From: Oreohelix idahoensis
Lineage: Eukaryota > Mollusca > Gastropoda > Stylommatophora > Oreohelicidae
Length of the DNA: 64,000 nt
Direction: 5' to 3'
Assembly (NCBI GenBank): GCA_024509875.1
Contig: JAMPIV010019093.1
Coordinates: 372,001 to 436,000 of the forward strand
This document shows positions 11,042 through 24,711 of the stretch, piece after piece. Position numbers and translations under genes: made by a program. Positions within the stretch are counted from its first letter, which is position 1; every line of letters starts with the position of its first letter. The notes under the pieces were generated by a model that saw nothing but the letters and a program-made list of their open reading frames with translations, searched no databases and had not been told where the DNA came from.

Positions 11042-11146
11042 ACTGGCTTAGCATATGACCATTATCTACGCCAAGTTGTGGAGTATTTGGAGAGTGATTC
11101 GGGATTCAAGGAAAAACTGGAGAAAGCTAATATCACAGATATCAAG
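11042..11146 (+). CDS. NUCB1: Nucleobindin-like gene, exon 2
   Basis: This exon has 35 codons between a TTCTTTATAG acceptor and an AAG|GTAATA donor, phase 0 on both sides. It encodes T-G-L-A-Y-D-H-Y-L-R-Q-V-V-E-Y-L, a clear counterpart of the vertebrate nucleobindin block that begins D-T-G-L and continues Y-D-x-Y-L-K-Q-V, and ends K-A-N-I-T-D-I-K. In nucleobindins this is the conserved N-terminal domain just after the propeptide region. The splice signals, the phase and the similarity agree, so the assignment is firm. Confidence 0.9.
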
Positions 11147-11179
11147 GTAATACTTTAATAATAGTGACATTTAGCACTG

Positions 11180-11725
11180 GTGATTGTCATAAATCGAGGA
11201 TTCCTCAGCAAAAGAGAAGTTGGTAAGAAGACGAAGATGGCTGTATACCGCTTCACCTATGTCCCAGTCTTGACGAGTCATGGGCAATGACTGCCATATC
11301 CAAACCTCAGAAATGAGGTATCTGAGGAAGGTGGTTGAAGTAACAAGAAGAGACATGGTCCGCAACCAGACGATACGTCAAGGCTTAAAAACCCAACCCC
11401 TGCAGACCCAAGTAGAATAGTCCCAACTGAGATGGTTTGACCATGTCTGCAGAATGGGAGAAGATCGGCTACCACGGCAAGCATGTGAAACACAGAGCCA
11501 GGGATCCAGACCTCCAGGATGACCCAAAGTCTGCTGGGAGGACAACATTAGACAATCTTTGAAGGACCAAGGACTAAAATGGAACCAAGCCAGGAGGAAG
11601 ACAGTCGATAGAGTAGAATGGCGCTCTCTCTTACAAACTCTCTTGCTGAGGAATACTCAATTTATGGCCTGAAAAAGTTTCCCAGCTGCTGCTTTTTGAG
11701 TGGCCAACTCTTCTTTGATGCCTCC
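11180..11725. mobile_element. Rearranged RTE-B 3' copy (direct plus inverted part)
   Basis: Bases 11185-11640 match RTE-B in + orientation from the N-R-G-F-L-S-K-R-E segment to near its 3' end. At about 11637 the sequence switches to a - strand piece (11637-11725) covering the adjacent G-I-K-E-E-L-A-T-R-K segment. The TAAG tail of this copy is missing. It abuts the tail of the larger RTE-B copy at 11727. The arrangement reflects inversion during or after insertion. Confidence 0.6.
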
Positions 11726-11726
11726 C

Positions 11727-13870
11727 TTACTTACTTACTTACTTAGTCGTTCCCCTTCTACCGTGAGGTGTAGAGGTTTGGAAGAGAGAGCACCAGACTA
11801 TTCTATCGGCTGTCTTCCTCCTGGCCTGGTTCCATTCTAGTCCTCGGTCCTTCAAAGATTGTCTAATGTTGTCCTCCCAGCGGACTCTGGGTCGTCCTCG
11901 GGGTCTGGATCCTTGGCTCTTTGTTTCCCATGCTTGTCGTGGTAGCCGATCTTCTCCCATTCTGCAGACATGGCCAAACCATCTTAGTTGGGACTGTTCT
12001 ACTTGGGTCTGTAGGGGGTGGCATTTTAGGCCTTGACGTATCGTCTGGTTGCGTACCATGTCTCTTCTTGTTACTTCAACCACCTTCCTCAGATACCTCA
12101 TTTCTGAGGTTTGGATCTGGCTTTTATGGGTTGTAGTCATTGCCCATGACTCGCATCCATATGTCAAGACTGGGACATAGGTGGAGCTGTATACAGCCAT
12201 CTTCGTTTTCTTACCAACCTCTCTCTTGCTGAGGAATCCTCGATTTATGGCCTGAAAAAGTCTCCCAGCTGCTGCTTTTCGAGTGGCCAACTCTTCTTTG
12301 ATGCCTCCCTTTCGGTCTATAATAGCTCTGAGTAAAGTGGTCAACCTGCTCCAGAACCTGTTCTCCCAGCTTAATTTGATGTCTTCTTTCTTCTCGTGAT
12401 ATCACCATGGATTTTGTTTTAGAGCTGCTTATGACCATCCCTCTTTTCTCCAGCTCTTCCTTCCAGACTTGCAGGTTGGATTGGAGATGTGCTTCTGATT
12501 TAGCAATCAGGGCAACATCATCAGCAAATGCCAGCTCTGAAATACAGACCTGTCTCATCTTCCAGTACCCCACTGAATACTTTCTTGTTCTCTCCTTACA
12601 TGCCTTGATGACATTGTCCATGAGGAGTATGAAAAGATAAGGTAACAGGATATCACCTTGTCTTACACCAGTGGTGGTCCTGAACTCTTCTGACTTATGG
12701 TTTGCTGTCCTCACATAATTTCTGCAAGACTTGTAGAAGCTCTGTAAAGCATGAATCAGAGGTGCTAGAATGTTCTTCCTTGCCAAACAGTCCCAAAGTT
12801 TGCTCCAGGGGACCCTGTCAAAAGCCTTTTCCAGATCTATGAAACAAAGATGGATCTCACTCTTATATCCAAGGGCTTTTTCACTCAGCTGTCTGAGTGT
12901 GAAGATTAGGTCTTGAGTATTTCGGTTTGCTCGGAATCCGCACTGGACCTCATCCAGTTGTGGCTCAGCTAGGCGTCGGAGTCTCTGCTCTAGGATTCTA
13001 GAGTAGATTTTACCAGGGACACTGAGAAGGGATATGCCTCTTGTTTTTCACATTGTCGATTGTCATCCTTTTTGAAAATCTGTGTTATGATGGCAATCTC
13101 CCAATCCTTTGGTATGGCCTATTCGCACCACGCTGCCTGTAGGACCTTTTAAGAGTAATAGGTCGCCTGATGCTCCCATGAACTCAACCATTTCTGGTGT
13201 TATACCGTCATGCCCTGCTGCTTTGCCCATCTTGATTTTCTCCAGTGCTGCCTTCAATTCTTCCATCTTTATGTCATCTTCACCACCATTGGTTTTCTCT
13301 TCTGTGCTAGTTGTTATCATTTCTGATGCTTCACCATGCTCACCATCCAGGAGTTCTGAGAAATATTCTTTCCATCTTTCCATTACTTCCTTCGGGGCAG
13401 TAAGCAATTTGCCTTGCTTGTCCTTTATAAATTTGAGAGGGCATTGTTTTTCCTTCCTCATGTTCTTTAGGGTCTTATAGAACAATTTCTGGTTTTCTTG
13501 CACATCTTCCCAGGACTTCTGTTTTGCTTCTAGCACCTTGCTCTTTGCTTCTGTTCTGAGTGTCACATATTCTCTATATTTCTCTATTTGTCCTGCTGTG
13601 TTTTTAGCTCCTAAGTATTGTTTCCATGCCATTTTCTTCTCTCTTATTTTCTCTTTGACTTCCTCTGTCCACCAAGGTGTCCACTTTCTCTTGTTCCCAA
13701 GTCGGACTTCACTACATGCTTCTGCAGCAGCTGTCTTTATGATGTCCTTGAATTTAAGAGAGAGAGTTTCGAAGTCATCACATTGTTCTTCTGTGTTTCT
13801 ACAGGTTCTTGTACGGAAGAGAATTTTCAACAATTCAGTAGATAGAAGTAGAGCAGGCCAGTCTGTAAAC
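11727..13870 (-). pseudogene. RTE-B LINE copy 2, 5'-truncated and frameshifted
   Basis: On the - strand this copy runs from the linker after the endonuclease (about 13870) through reverse transcriptase to the 3' tail, CTTACTTACTTACTTAG at 11727-11743 on the + strand. The RT core is seen as G-K-A-A-G-H-D-G-I-T-P-E near 13210, the ...T-T-T-G-V-R-Q-G-D block near 12660 and the catalytic L-A-F-A-D-D-V-A-L near 12520. Between 13063 and 12786 and again near 12330 the frame changes, so no intact protein is made. It lacks the endonuclease. It keeps the segment that the copy at 30704-33702 has lost near its 3' end, which makes it useful for reconstructing family history. Confidence 0.85.
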
Positions 13871-13919
13871 AGTAGAAATACACTACACAGAATGAAGGGA
13901 AATCATTCAGTCTCTTAAC

Positions 13920-14600
13920 AGAGACCCTTTAACTCCCCAAGGAGCATAGGCCTTCAACAAGTCCTCTTGTCACGTACCACCAGCTCAAAGTCTGTCCATG
14001 TCTTCCTCATCATTTTCATTTCTGTCTTCAGTTTTCTTCTCCATGTGTTCTTTGGTCTGCCCCTACTTCCCCTGCCCTGGGGGTTCCAGACTAAGGACTG
14101 CCTGACAATGCAATCAGCTGGTGTCCTCAACATGTGTCCAATACATCACCAGCATCTTCTCATCACTTGTTCCAGTGGTACTTGTCTAGTTCTTGTTGTC
14201 AGTCCCACATAAGGCGACCTTGTCATACCATTTCAGTCCTTCTGTTCTACGCAAGCACCAATTTATGAAAGCCTGTAGCTTCTTGATTGTTGTTTTTATT
14301 GTTTTCCATGTTTCAGAGCCATACAGTAGGACTGACTTGACATTTTAGTAGAAGGTTCTAATTTTTGTGTTGGACTTCATTTATTTTGATTTCCATGTAT
14401 TTCTCACATGCAACGAAAGCGCCTCTTCCCTTTTTCATAATTATTTTGATATCATTGTCTGTCCCTCCAAAACTGACTACATTGCTGCCAAGATATATGT
14501 ATGATTCTACATCTAGTAGGGGTGTTTCTTCAAGATCAATATCATTTCCTGCGTTCATTCTCATTGTCTTTATATTATATGTAGAGATCATTCATGGTCC
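13920..14600 (-). pseudogene. LINE-D copy with RT C-terminus
   Basis: This is the longest LINE-D copy seen. The - strand encodes, at 14591-14358, the end of the RT domain (Y-I-Y-L-G-S-N-V-V, the usual block after the YADD box and thumb) and then the C-terminal region through the G-H-x-L-R-x-P-A-D block to a 3' end at about 13920. Frameshifts separate the parts. No EN is present. Confidence 0.65.
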
Positions 14601-14868
14601 ACCACCTGTGGACTAGTGCGATAGAAGGAAAGACTCCTCCTGACAGGAAAAATACACCAGACGGCAAAACAGAAAATAAATAAATAACTATAATAAGAGC
14701 GAGAGAGAGAGAGATAAAAATAGGCAGTATGGAGAGTTAAACCAGGTGATGACCTTGCTGCTAGAAAGAGACATTAAAGAATGTTTTCTTTAGTCTGTCC
14801 TTCACTTGCATGAACCCACAGCTATGGAATATAAACCTAGTTCAGTCTAGAGACTTTATTAGCACTTT

Positions 14869-14870
14869 CC

Positions 14871-14968
<98 letters not shown>
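14869..14968. repeat. Poly-C tract of about 100 bases
   Basis: An almost unbroken run of C, with one G near 14922, interrupts the sequence GCACTTTCCA/GTTTTTCAAGCAC. The uninterrupted form (GCACTTTCCAGTTTTCCAAG) occurs at about 29368. The tract therefore expanded inside a repeated sequence; its length may be an assembly estimate. Confidence 0.9.
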
Positions 14969-14999
14969 AGTTTTTCAAGCACAGGCTGAGTCATCATCA

Positions 15000-15144
15000 T
15001 CATCACCTTTCAACTCCCCCCAAGGAGCATAGGCCTTCAACAAACTTATGCCAAGTCTTCCTGTCCCGTGCCGTCTGCTCAAGATCTTTCCATGTCTTCT
15101 TCATGTCTGTCTCCAGTTCTCTTTTCCATGTGTTTCTTGGTCTC
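15000..15144 (-). mobile_element. LINE-D 3' end, left half (split by the LTR element)
   Basis: The - strand LINE-D 3' end with its ATC repeat tail (15000) is interrupted at 15144 by the LTR element and resumes at 24171. Left flank GTCTC (15140-15144) and right flank GTTTC (24166-24170) are the 5-base target duplication, one base diverged. Joining the flanks gives the normal LINE-D order GGTCTCCCTCTACC, as at 46590-46600. Confidence 0.85.
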
Positions 15145-15389
15145 TGTTATATATATAGATAATTATGGTGGATGTCTTTATGGTGAAGAAGGTGAGTGTG
15201 CTTTGGGACAGTCACTCACATTAGCGTACACACCAAGTCATGGAATGGTGTAACGCCTGATGATATTTTAACTATGGTTTATTACAATTATAACATCACG
15301 TAGATCTAGACGAATACAGTTACATCGAAACATGAATCTTCATAATGCAGTTAACATACGGCCCATACACATCCTGGCCTACAAAATCT

Positions 15390-15924
15390 CTACTCCTCAC
15401 ATCAGTGCACAAATACTGCATCTACGGCAGATATATAATAATCAAGGCCTACAAAATCTCTATACTTCACATCAGTGCACAAATACTGCATCTACGGCAG
15501 ATATGTAATAATCAAGGCCTACAAAATCTCTATACTTCCCATCAGTGCACAAATACTGCATCTACGGCAGATATATAATAATCAAGGCCTACAAAATCTC
15601 TATACTTCACATCAGTGCACAAATACTGCATCTACGGCAGATATATAATAATCAAGGCCTACAAAATCTCTATACTTCACATCAGTGTACAAATATTGCA
15701 TCTACGGCAGATATATAATAATCAAGGCCTACAAAATCTCTATACTTCACATCAGTGTACAAATACTGCATCTACGGCAGATATATAATAATCAAGGCCT
15801 ACAAAATCTCTATACTTCACATCAGTGCACAAATACTGCATCTACGGCAGATATATAATAATCAAGGCCTACAAAATCTCTATACTTCACATCAGTGCAC
15901 AAATACTGCATCTACGGCAGATAT

Positions 15925-15925
<1 letters not shown>
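15390..15925. repeat. 70-base tandem repeat within the 3' LTR
   Basis: The period is 70 bases, judged from the spacing of CTACGGCAG (15430, 15500, 15570 and on). About 7.5 nearly identical units. Each unit carries a TATATAATAATC segment. Because 70 is not a multiple of three, the open frames across it are meaningless. Confidence 0.95.
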
Positions 15926-17440
<1,515 letters not shown>

Positions 17441-17858
17441 GGGTATATAATAATCAAGGCCTACAAAATCTCTATAGCCCTGCGCAGGCATACATTATCC
17501 AAAAAAACACCTTAGGGCTGACCACCTCAGTCAAAAAACCCTGCACACACTGAACCCACGGGAACACACCCCGTTCACACAGTCACGAGAATCTACCGTT
17601 CTCTTAACACTGCTCTCAAAAATCCCTGCGGACACTAGCCGCGAGAGCTATTCACACATCACTTAAAACCAGTACAGAAACAGTTCATTATGACCAGAGT
17701 TCACCTGCTATCTGACATACTGTCTTCCACGAAACCAAGAGGAGATATCTTTAAACAAATCCATACCAATCTGTAAGCAAGTACTCTAACCCAAAATTAA
17801 CTCTACTCAACACGTATTTCCCAAGATCATTTCCCTTTCATCACATCTGCACTCATCA

Positions 17859-20102
17859 GTTTGCCACACTCCCAGGGAAAAAAAATGATTATATCATTTT
17901 TTTTTGTTGAAAATTAACTCCCAAAAATTTAACGGTCAATGAAGTTATATCAAATATCTCTTAAATTAATTCCCAAAAATTTTTTTAAAAAATTAATGAA
18001 ATTCTATCAATTACCTACAAAAATATACCTATGACAAGAGAACATAGCACATCTACAAAAATATCATCAATAAATGTAAGATAACGACTAAATCATCCAA
18101 CATAATCATTCAAGCATACCAAAATAAAAATTAATGTAATACAAAACCCAAATTAAGTATACATAGTACAAACTAAACAGAAAATAAATTATCATACGAG
18201 AAAAGACAAAATATGAAATGGGAATATGATAAGAATCAAATAGAATCATAAGATGACAATGAAGACAACAATTCCATACATGTAAAACAAATAGAACTAT
18301 AAGAACCAATTACATTATCTAAAGTTATATAATTAACTTAACACTACCAAGAATGAAAGTATAAATAGCGTAACACGAAAAAAGTATACAAGAAGTATGA
18401 ATTACATCAAAGATGAAACACGGAAGCATAAACAAAATATCAGACAATATTGAAAAGACAACAGACAAGATGTAAAGAAATGACGAATAGTCAACAAAGA
18501 GAGATGAAAGTAAAGATGCAAATGTAAAGAAAGTTGGTAACAACACCTAACAATAACTATCTAAATGTAACAACGTATTGTAAAATACAAAAATGCTAAA
18601 GTATATTTATATACTAACACAAAAAAGAAAGCTTAAGACAAGCAGAGCATAATAAGTAATTTAACTAAGTTATAAACTTATACATAACCAAAAATAAATT
18701 ACATCAAATATCACCCAAACAAAAAATATTAACGCTAACACAAGTTTTGCATTGACACATAGTCAAGCGCTAACTACCAAAAAATACATCCAAACATTAA
18801 AACATTTTCAAAGAATTAATGTCACTACATAATAGTAACCTTAACATACAATCTAGCGCTGGCGCAGAAAAAAAATAAATATCACAATGTCCAAAACACA
18901 TTTTCCAAAAATTTACAATACAAAAAAAATGTTTCTTCTCTTTAGGTTAAATAAAAATAGTATTTTTTTTATTGTAAGTAATATGTAGCTATAATTAACG
19001 ACTAACAATTAAATTAGCTGAGTAACATAAAAATAATCTTATCTTTAAACAGACACACATCAAAACGTGTAAGTTTTTTTTTCTCTTCTTTAAAAAAAAA
19101 AAACATCAAAGAAAACGTCACATTGGGTAACACACTGTTAACTACAAACGAAGTATAAATATATATAAGTGTAATATTATTTATCTTAACTATGTATTAT
19201 AATCAGATATTTAAATTCTGTAAATGATCACGAGTATCAGCCGTCGCTGTTAATTCTACCCACTTAATTTAATAGGAAATTCTTTAAGTTTAAATTCTAG
19301 CATAATTTAGAAAAACAAAAAAAGTTTCAGAATACGTCCTTAACTTCAACGAAAAATCATTAATAATACATACAAGTTATGTTTAAAATTACCTTTCACT
19401 AAACAATTAATTCAAATAATCTGTATATAAATATGTTAACTAAACATGGTATCAAACCCATGATGAAAAACAAAACCAAAATTTTAAGTAGTAAATAAAA
19501 TACTCAGGACTATCTATGAAAATGACTATTACATCGTCTCAGTAAATAAGTTTGTGCATAGAAATTATTTAATGCATAATTAAAATACAGTCATATAAGT
19601 AACAACCAACAAATAATTATGGCAATCAAATGTTACAAAGATTACATAATATTTCATTAACAACATATAAAGTTCTATACTAAAGAATACAATAACATTC
19701 AGTGTTTGTAAACAGAACAAAAAATAAACAGGACCTTTGAAAAAAACAAAAACAAAAATTCCTTCGAGGTCTTGCGAACATCTCATCAACACGCAAGGTG
19801 ACATCATGACACGGTGGGTTAACGTACTGGCTAGGCTCGCTTGAATGGATAAATGGTACATAGTGATCTATATCTCTCGCAGGTAATGTCAAATTAGAAT
19901 GGTGACTCCGCTCACAAAGTCGCTCGCTGTGAGACAATACAAATGAAAATATCTATTTTAATCCATGGTAAGATTATGAGTGAACACGGAAAATTCACTT
20001 TACAATTACCCGACCTCCGTGGTGTAAGGTTGTGGCCCTCCTGCGATGTCAACAACTCTCGTCACATAGCAGACAACATAGACGTCTCAGGGACAACCTG
20101 AC
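17859..20102 (-). other. Non-coding 3' internal region of the LTR element
   Basis: These 2.2 kb between the Gag-like ORF and the 3' LTR are very AT-rich and contain no protease, integrase, RT or RNase H motif in any frame. Only short random frames occur. A purine-rich stretch (GGGAGTGTGGCAAAC on the - strand) abuts the LTR at 17859 and could serve as the polypurine tract; this is weak. The pol region is missing and I see no decayed remnant. Confidence 0.7.
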
Positions 20103-22046
20103 CTATAATTCACAGCTGTCAGTGCGGTAGGCTGAAAAAAATTTACTACCTTCACAAGACCGAGATGATCTCTCAAATCTATCAGCATGACAAGCAAAAG
20201 CATTTAAGAACCTATTACCGTTCCTATTACTCTGATTAATAATAATCTTGCTCTTATGTGGAGCACAGTTAACCTGGTTGCGATCTGTATAATTTCTTTT
20301 GAGAGCATTGTTATTTGCTCTATTAACACCGTTGTACTGATTTAAATCCCAGTTACAATAGTTATTCTTAATACTTCTTCCCAGATAACAATGTCCATCA
20401 GATAGAACTGACTTTTTAGCAGAAAAATTATTACTAGACTGATGAACTTTCATATAATTACTTCTGCTATAGTTTTCTAAACTTTTAGAATCACAATGTT
20501 GAGATCTGTCACATTTTTTCTTGTTTTTGGGAGAAGAAACGTTACCGTAGGATGAACTCCCTTGGTACTTTATAACCTTAGGGTTATGTCTCCTATCAAA
20601 ATTATTTTTTTCTTTGCTTGTGGCAATGTGTTTAAAAAATGAGTCACACTGCCTTGACTGGGTATGACTAGAAGGTTTGACAATCTCTTTATTTTTTTGC
20701 ACAACATTTGTTTCCTTCATGGAACAAGCAGTGGTATGTTTGTTACTTGTAACCAATTTATCAGATCTGTCAATAAATACGCTGTTGGTTTTTAACACAC
20801 TGACTTGAGATTTAGCACTGTTTCTTTCCTTATCTACAGGACTGGATATTACTGTAGAATTCTCTTTGTTGGACTGTCGCCAAGAAACAATATTATTGGA
20901 AATAGCATTGGTATTGCGTTGGAAGTTATATTTCCCACGAAACGACCTATGTCCATCATTCTTGACCGTAGAATCCGCAAAAAGTGTATAAGGCTGGCTT
21001 TTTGCTTTAGTGTTCTGATGATAAGCAACTTTCTGTCTATCCCTGTCACCATTGACAGAAGACCACATATTGCTATTCAAGACTACGTCAAGCAGACCAT
21101 TTATTCTTCTTGTTGCTTCTGCAATCTCAATGTCTCTAAGTGCAATCTGTTCACTTAATCTTTTGTTTAAACTATCAGCTTTTAAGACCTTGCAGCTTTC
21201 CTCTGCTAACAAATTTTCAATTTTAATCAATTTGTCTTTCTCCATCATTAACTCTTTCACTCTCTCTTTATCAACCCTCTCAATCTCAATATCATGACTA
21301 TTCGTAAGCGTATCAACCTTCTCTAGGGATATAGTATCCTTTTCTTTAATTTGGCGACCACAAATCTCATCGTCACTTAACAGATCAATAAGTGTTTCAT
21401 TACACAACTTCTCATATTTCTTAATCTGAACTTCTAATTTTCCACAAATCTCCGTCTTCTCTTGAACTTCTTGAGTCAGATTTCTAACTTCGCCATTTTT
21501 TTTTCCCATCTGAGCTTCCATCTCCTTAATTTTGCCTAATGCCGAGTCTAATTTTGCTCGAACACCAGCAAGCTCAGAATTAGATTTACATAAATCACCT
21601 GTAAGTTTAGTCACTTTTTCCTGTAGCTTATTCACTTCAGTAGTACTTTTTAAGCAACTTTCCCTTAGCTCCTGTGTACTCTGTTTTATGTCTCCTATTT
21701 GCTTCTCATCCTTTAACTCTTCTTTCTGGTCACTATGCATGTCGTCGCGCCATAACGTACGCATAATCTTCAATATTTCATCACGTTTGTTACCAATATG
21801 CTTGTCCAAAAACAGACGAAGGTCCAAAACCAATAACCTTGCCAGATCCTCAGCCATATTCACATGAGGAATTGACTGAAATCTCTCATTAGCAAACTCT
21901 CTTAGAGATCTCGATGCAGAGACCAAAAACTTGTCCATAACATGTGACTCAAGCTCTGGGCCTTTTAATCCCTGATAATCTGTTCCTTCCTGAAACAGAT
22001 ACTCTAATACAGGTCTCATATCCTCCGGATCTGTATCAGAATCCAT
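20103..22046 (-). CDS. Gag-like ORF of a non-autonomous LTR element
   Basis: A single uninterrupted 647-residue frame, by far the longest intact one outside the LINEs. Residues 1-130 are acidic and look globular (M-D-S-D-T-D-P-E-D-M at the start). Residues about 110-340 are heptad-rich Glu/Lys/Leu sequence, a strong coiled-coil candidate. Residues 350-647 are basic and rich in Asn, Ser, Lys and His, as in nucleic-acid-binding Gag tails. I see no CCHC zinc knuckle, protease or pol motif. It lies between two LTRs, 786 bases from the 5' LTR, and shares the 13-base motif TGGTTGACTAAGT, 12 bases before its ATG, with the gypsy gag at 2902. I infer a structural Gag-like protein retained for packaging by a partner element. 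I do not recognise a named family, and a captured host coiled-coil gene is the alternative. Confidence 0.65.
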   Translation of the reverse strand: MDSDTDPEDMRPVLEYLFQEGTDYQGLKGPELESHVMDKFLVSASRSLREFANERFQSIPHVNMAEDLARLLVLDLRLFLDKHIGNKRDEILKIMRTLWRDDMHSDQKEELKDEKQIGDIKQSTQELRESCLKSTTEVNKLQEKVTKLTGDLCKSNSELAGVRAKLDSALGKIKEMEAQMGKKNGEVRNLTQEVQEKTEICGKLEVQIKKYEKLCNETLIDLLSDDEICGRQIKEKDTISLEKVDTLTNSHDIEIERVDKERVKELMMEKDKLIKIENLLAEESCKVLKADSLNKRLSEQIALRDIEIAEATRRINGLLDVVLNSNMWSSVNGDRDRQKVAYHQNTKAKSQPYTLFADSTVKNDGHRSFRGKYNFQRNTNAISNNIVSWRQSNKENSTVISSPVDKERNSAKSQVSVLKTNSVFIDRSDKLVTSNKHTTACSMKETNVVQKNKEIVKPSSHTQSRQCDSFFKHIATSKEKNNFDRRHNPKVIKYQGSSSYGNVSSPKNKKKCDRSQHCDSKSLENYSRSNYMKVHQSSNNFSAKKSVLSDGHCYLGRSIKNNYCNWDLNQYNGVNRANNNALKRNYTDRNQVNCAPHKSKIIINQSNRNGNRFLNAFACHADRFERSSRSCEGSKFFSAYRTDSCEL

Positions 22047-22832
22047 TGTGACTTGTTTACTTAGTCAACCATATATGTCTTAATTAAACTTTCATTATAC
22101 CAAATCAAGTTTAGATCTCAAATATTGTATCATCAATCCCTGTACATCATCATATTCTATAATTAATCGATATAATTATCGACAACAACAACAATAGTTA
22201 TCAATAGAATAGGATAGTGCAGATTGAGGCTCGTTGACATGGACAGAAGTGGCAACATTTACACACAACAAAAGCACTTAACTGAAGGTAATCCTGACCC
22301 TTTCGCTAACACACTGGATATCACAAAGTTCTAACGTTAAAACACTCCACTGCAGAAAGGTAGAAGGACTAAGCTCTCTTGTCTTCAGATCTCTGCCAAT
22401 GTACAGTATGTCCTCAACAATGCATCAGACGACAGGAACCGATCACAGCAACTCTGCAAGTTGTCATTTGAGGTATAAGTGCAGACGAACTCTCCAAAAT
22501 ACTGCACCTATAGTTGAATCTGCATATGGAAAGACTGGAACAAGCACTGTAACAATTATGGCATCAATGTCGCTATCAGATAACAGCTGTTTGATATGGA
22601 AACCAACTGATAAAGTTAGTTTAGTTGCTACAACACGCCAAGATATGAGGATGGATATGCGCAGTCAGCTGATACCTGTGTACAGTTGAATTAAGCCACG
22701 CCCACACAGAGCCAAACATAACAACCTTCAGTGTTCCCACTTGTAATGACTGGTCCAGAATCTGACCTAATTTCCTCTCTTGTCACGCGAATGTAATGTG
22801 GGTGTTACGACCCGTTGATTTGGTCCACCAAA
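22047..22832 (-). other. 5' leader of the LTR element with primer-binding-site candidate
   Basis: Two bases inside the 5' LTR, the - strand reads TGGTGGACCAAATCAACGG (22812-22830). Its complement ends in CCA, as a tRNA 3' end does, and the position is right for a primer-binding site; I cannot name the tRNA. The motif ACTTAGTCAACCA (+ strand 22059-22071) lies just upstream of the ORF. The rest is AT-rich leader without coding signs. Confidence 0.55.
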
Positions 22833-24165
22833 TGTTATATTTAATGATAATTATGGTGGATGTCTTTATGGTTGATGACGGTGAGTGTGCTTTGGGACAG
22901 TCACTCACATTAGCGTACACACCAAGTCATGGAATGGTGTAACGCCTGATGATATTTTAACTATGGTTTATTACAATTATAACATCACGTAGATCTAGAC
23001 GAATACAGTTACATCGAAACATGAATCTTCATAATGCAGTTAACATACGGCCCATACACATCCTGGCCTACAAAATCTCTACTCCTCACATCAGTGCACA
23101 AATACTGCATCTACGGCAGATATATAATAATCAAGGCCTACAAAATCTCTATACTTCACATCAGTGCACAAATACTGCATCTACGGCAGATATATAATAA
23201 TCAAGGCCTACAAAATCTCTATACTTCCCATCAGTGCACAAATACTGCATCTACGGCAGATATATAATAATCAAGGCCTACAAAATCTCTATACTTCACA
23301 TCAGTGCACAAATACTGCATCTACGGCAGATATATAATAATCAAGGCCTACAAAATCTCTATACTTCACATCAGTGCACAAATACTGCATCTACGGCAGA
23401 TATATAATAATCAAGGCCTACAAAATCTCTATACTTCACATCAGTGTACAAATACTGCATCTACGGCAGATATATAATAATCAAGGCCTACAAAATCTCT
23501 ATACTTCACATCAGTGCACAAATACTGCATCTACGGCAGATATATAATAATCAAGGCCTACAAAATCTCTATACTTCACATCAGTGCACAAATACTGCAT
23601 CTACGGCAGATATATAATAATCAAGGCCTACAAAATCTCTATACTTCACATCAGTGCACAAATACTGCATCTACGGCAGATATATAATAATCAAGGCCTA
23701 CAAAATCTCTATACTTCACATCAGTGCACAAATACTGCATCTACGGCAGATATATAATAATCAAGGCCTACAAAATCTCTATAGCCCTGCGCAGGCATAC
23801 ATTATCCAAAAAAACACCTTAGGGCTGACCACCTCAGTCAAAAAACCCTGCACACACTGAACCCACGGGAACACACCCCGTTCACACAGTCACGAGAATC
23901 TACCGTTCTCTTAACACTGCTCTCAAAAATCCCTGCGGACACTAGCCGCGAGAGCTATTCACACATCACTTAAAACCAGTACAGAAACAGTTCATTATGA
24001 CCAGAGTTCACCTGCTATCTGACATACTGTCTTCCACGAAACCAAGAGGAGATATCTTTAAACAAATCCATACCAATCTGTAAGCAAGTACTCTAACCCA
24101 AAATTAACTCTACTCAACACATATTTCCCAAGATCATTTCCCTTTCATCACATCTGCACTCATCA
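22833..24165 (-). repeat. 5' LTR of the gag-only LTR element
   Basis: A 1333-base LTR, TGTTAT at 22833 to CATCA at 24165 on the + strand. It contains about 10 units of the same 70-base tandem repeat (23070-23790). Outside the array it matches 15145-15390 and 17441-17858 almost perfectly, so insertion is recent. The right flank GTTTC is the target duplication. Confidence 0.93.
23070..23790. repeat. 70-base tandem repeat within the 5' LTR
   Basis: About 10 units of 70 bases, e.g. TACGGCAGATATATAATAAT and AAGGCCTACAAAATCTCTAT. Unit-to-unit differences are single bases, such as GTGCAC/GTGTAC. Copy number differs from the partner LTR. Confidence 0.95.
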
Positions 24166-24170
24166 GTTTC

Positions 24171-24455
24171 CCTCTACCATTCTTAAAACTGGGGATTCCA
24201 GAACAAGGACTGCCTTGTAAAGCTATCAGCAGGTTTCCTCAGTGTGTGTCCTGTCCTTCACCAGCATCTTCTTCTCATCTCTTGTTCCACTGGCACTTGT
24301 CTGGTTATTGTCAGCTGTTCCACATTCATGACTTTGTCATACCATTTCAATCCTATTCTATGCAAGCATGCATTTATGAATGTCTGTAACTTTTTTTTTG
24401 TGTTTGTTGTTCTCCATGTTTTAGAGCCATACAGTAGGATTTCTGTCATGCTTAT
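24171..24455 (-). mobile_element. LINE-D, right half
   Basis: Continuation of the LINE-D copy at 15000-15144 after the LTR element. On the - strand it encodes the broken C-terminal block (Y-G-S-K-T-W-R-T-T-N-T) and ends 5' near 24455. Confidence 0.75.
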
Positions 24456-24479
24456 GTGCAGTTTTTAACACTGCAATAG

Positions 24480-24695
24480 ATTAATCAACAAGGCGAAGAC
24501 TGCTGGAATTAGGCATTAAACGTAAGGCTAGCTTGGATGGACGTATGAAAGGATGCATCTGGCGTGTATACAACCAGTGTGCTACAAGAACAGTTAGCAT
24601 TCACACCCTTCAACATTTGCTGAAAGAGAGTGAGCACTTGTGGGTTTTCCTGGAGTGCAGTGATTCTGATTGACTGTAACAATAACATGTGTAAT
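24480..24695 (+). pseudogene. LINE-E C-terminal fragment
   Basis: The + strand matches 5845-6050: R-R-L-L-E-L-G-I-K-R-K, then V-Y-N-Q-C-A-T and E-H-L-W-V. It stops with TGACTGTAACAATAACA, the LINE-E tail. The insertion ends only about 20 bases before the acceptor of exon 3. Confidence 0.7.
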
Positions 24696-24711
24696 TTATT
24701 TACTTATACAG

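Noticed and set aside
18106..18546. Two hydrophobic frames on the - strand in the LTR element
   Set aside because: They are Phe/Ile/Tyr-rich as expected of AT-rich DNA, short, and lack start context; an env-like gene is not supported.
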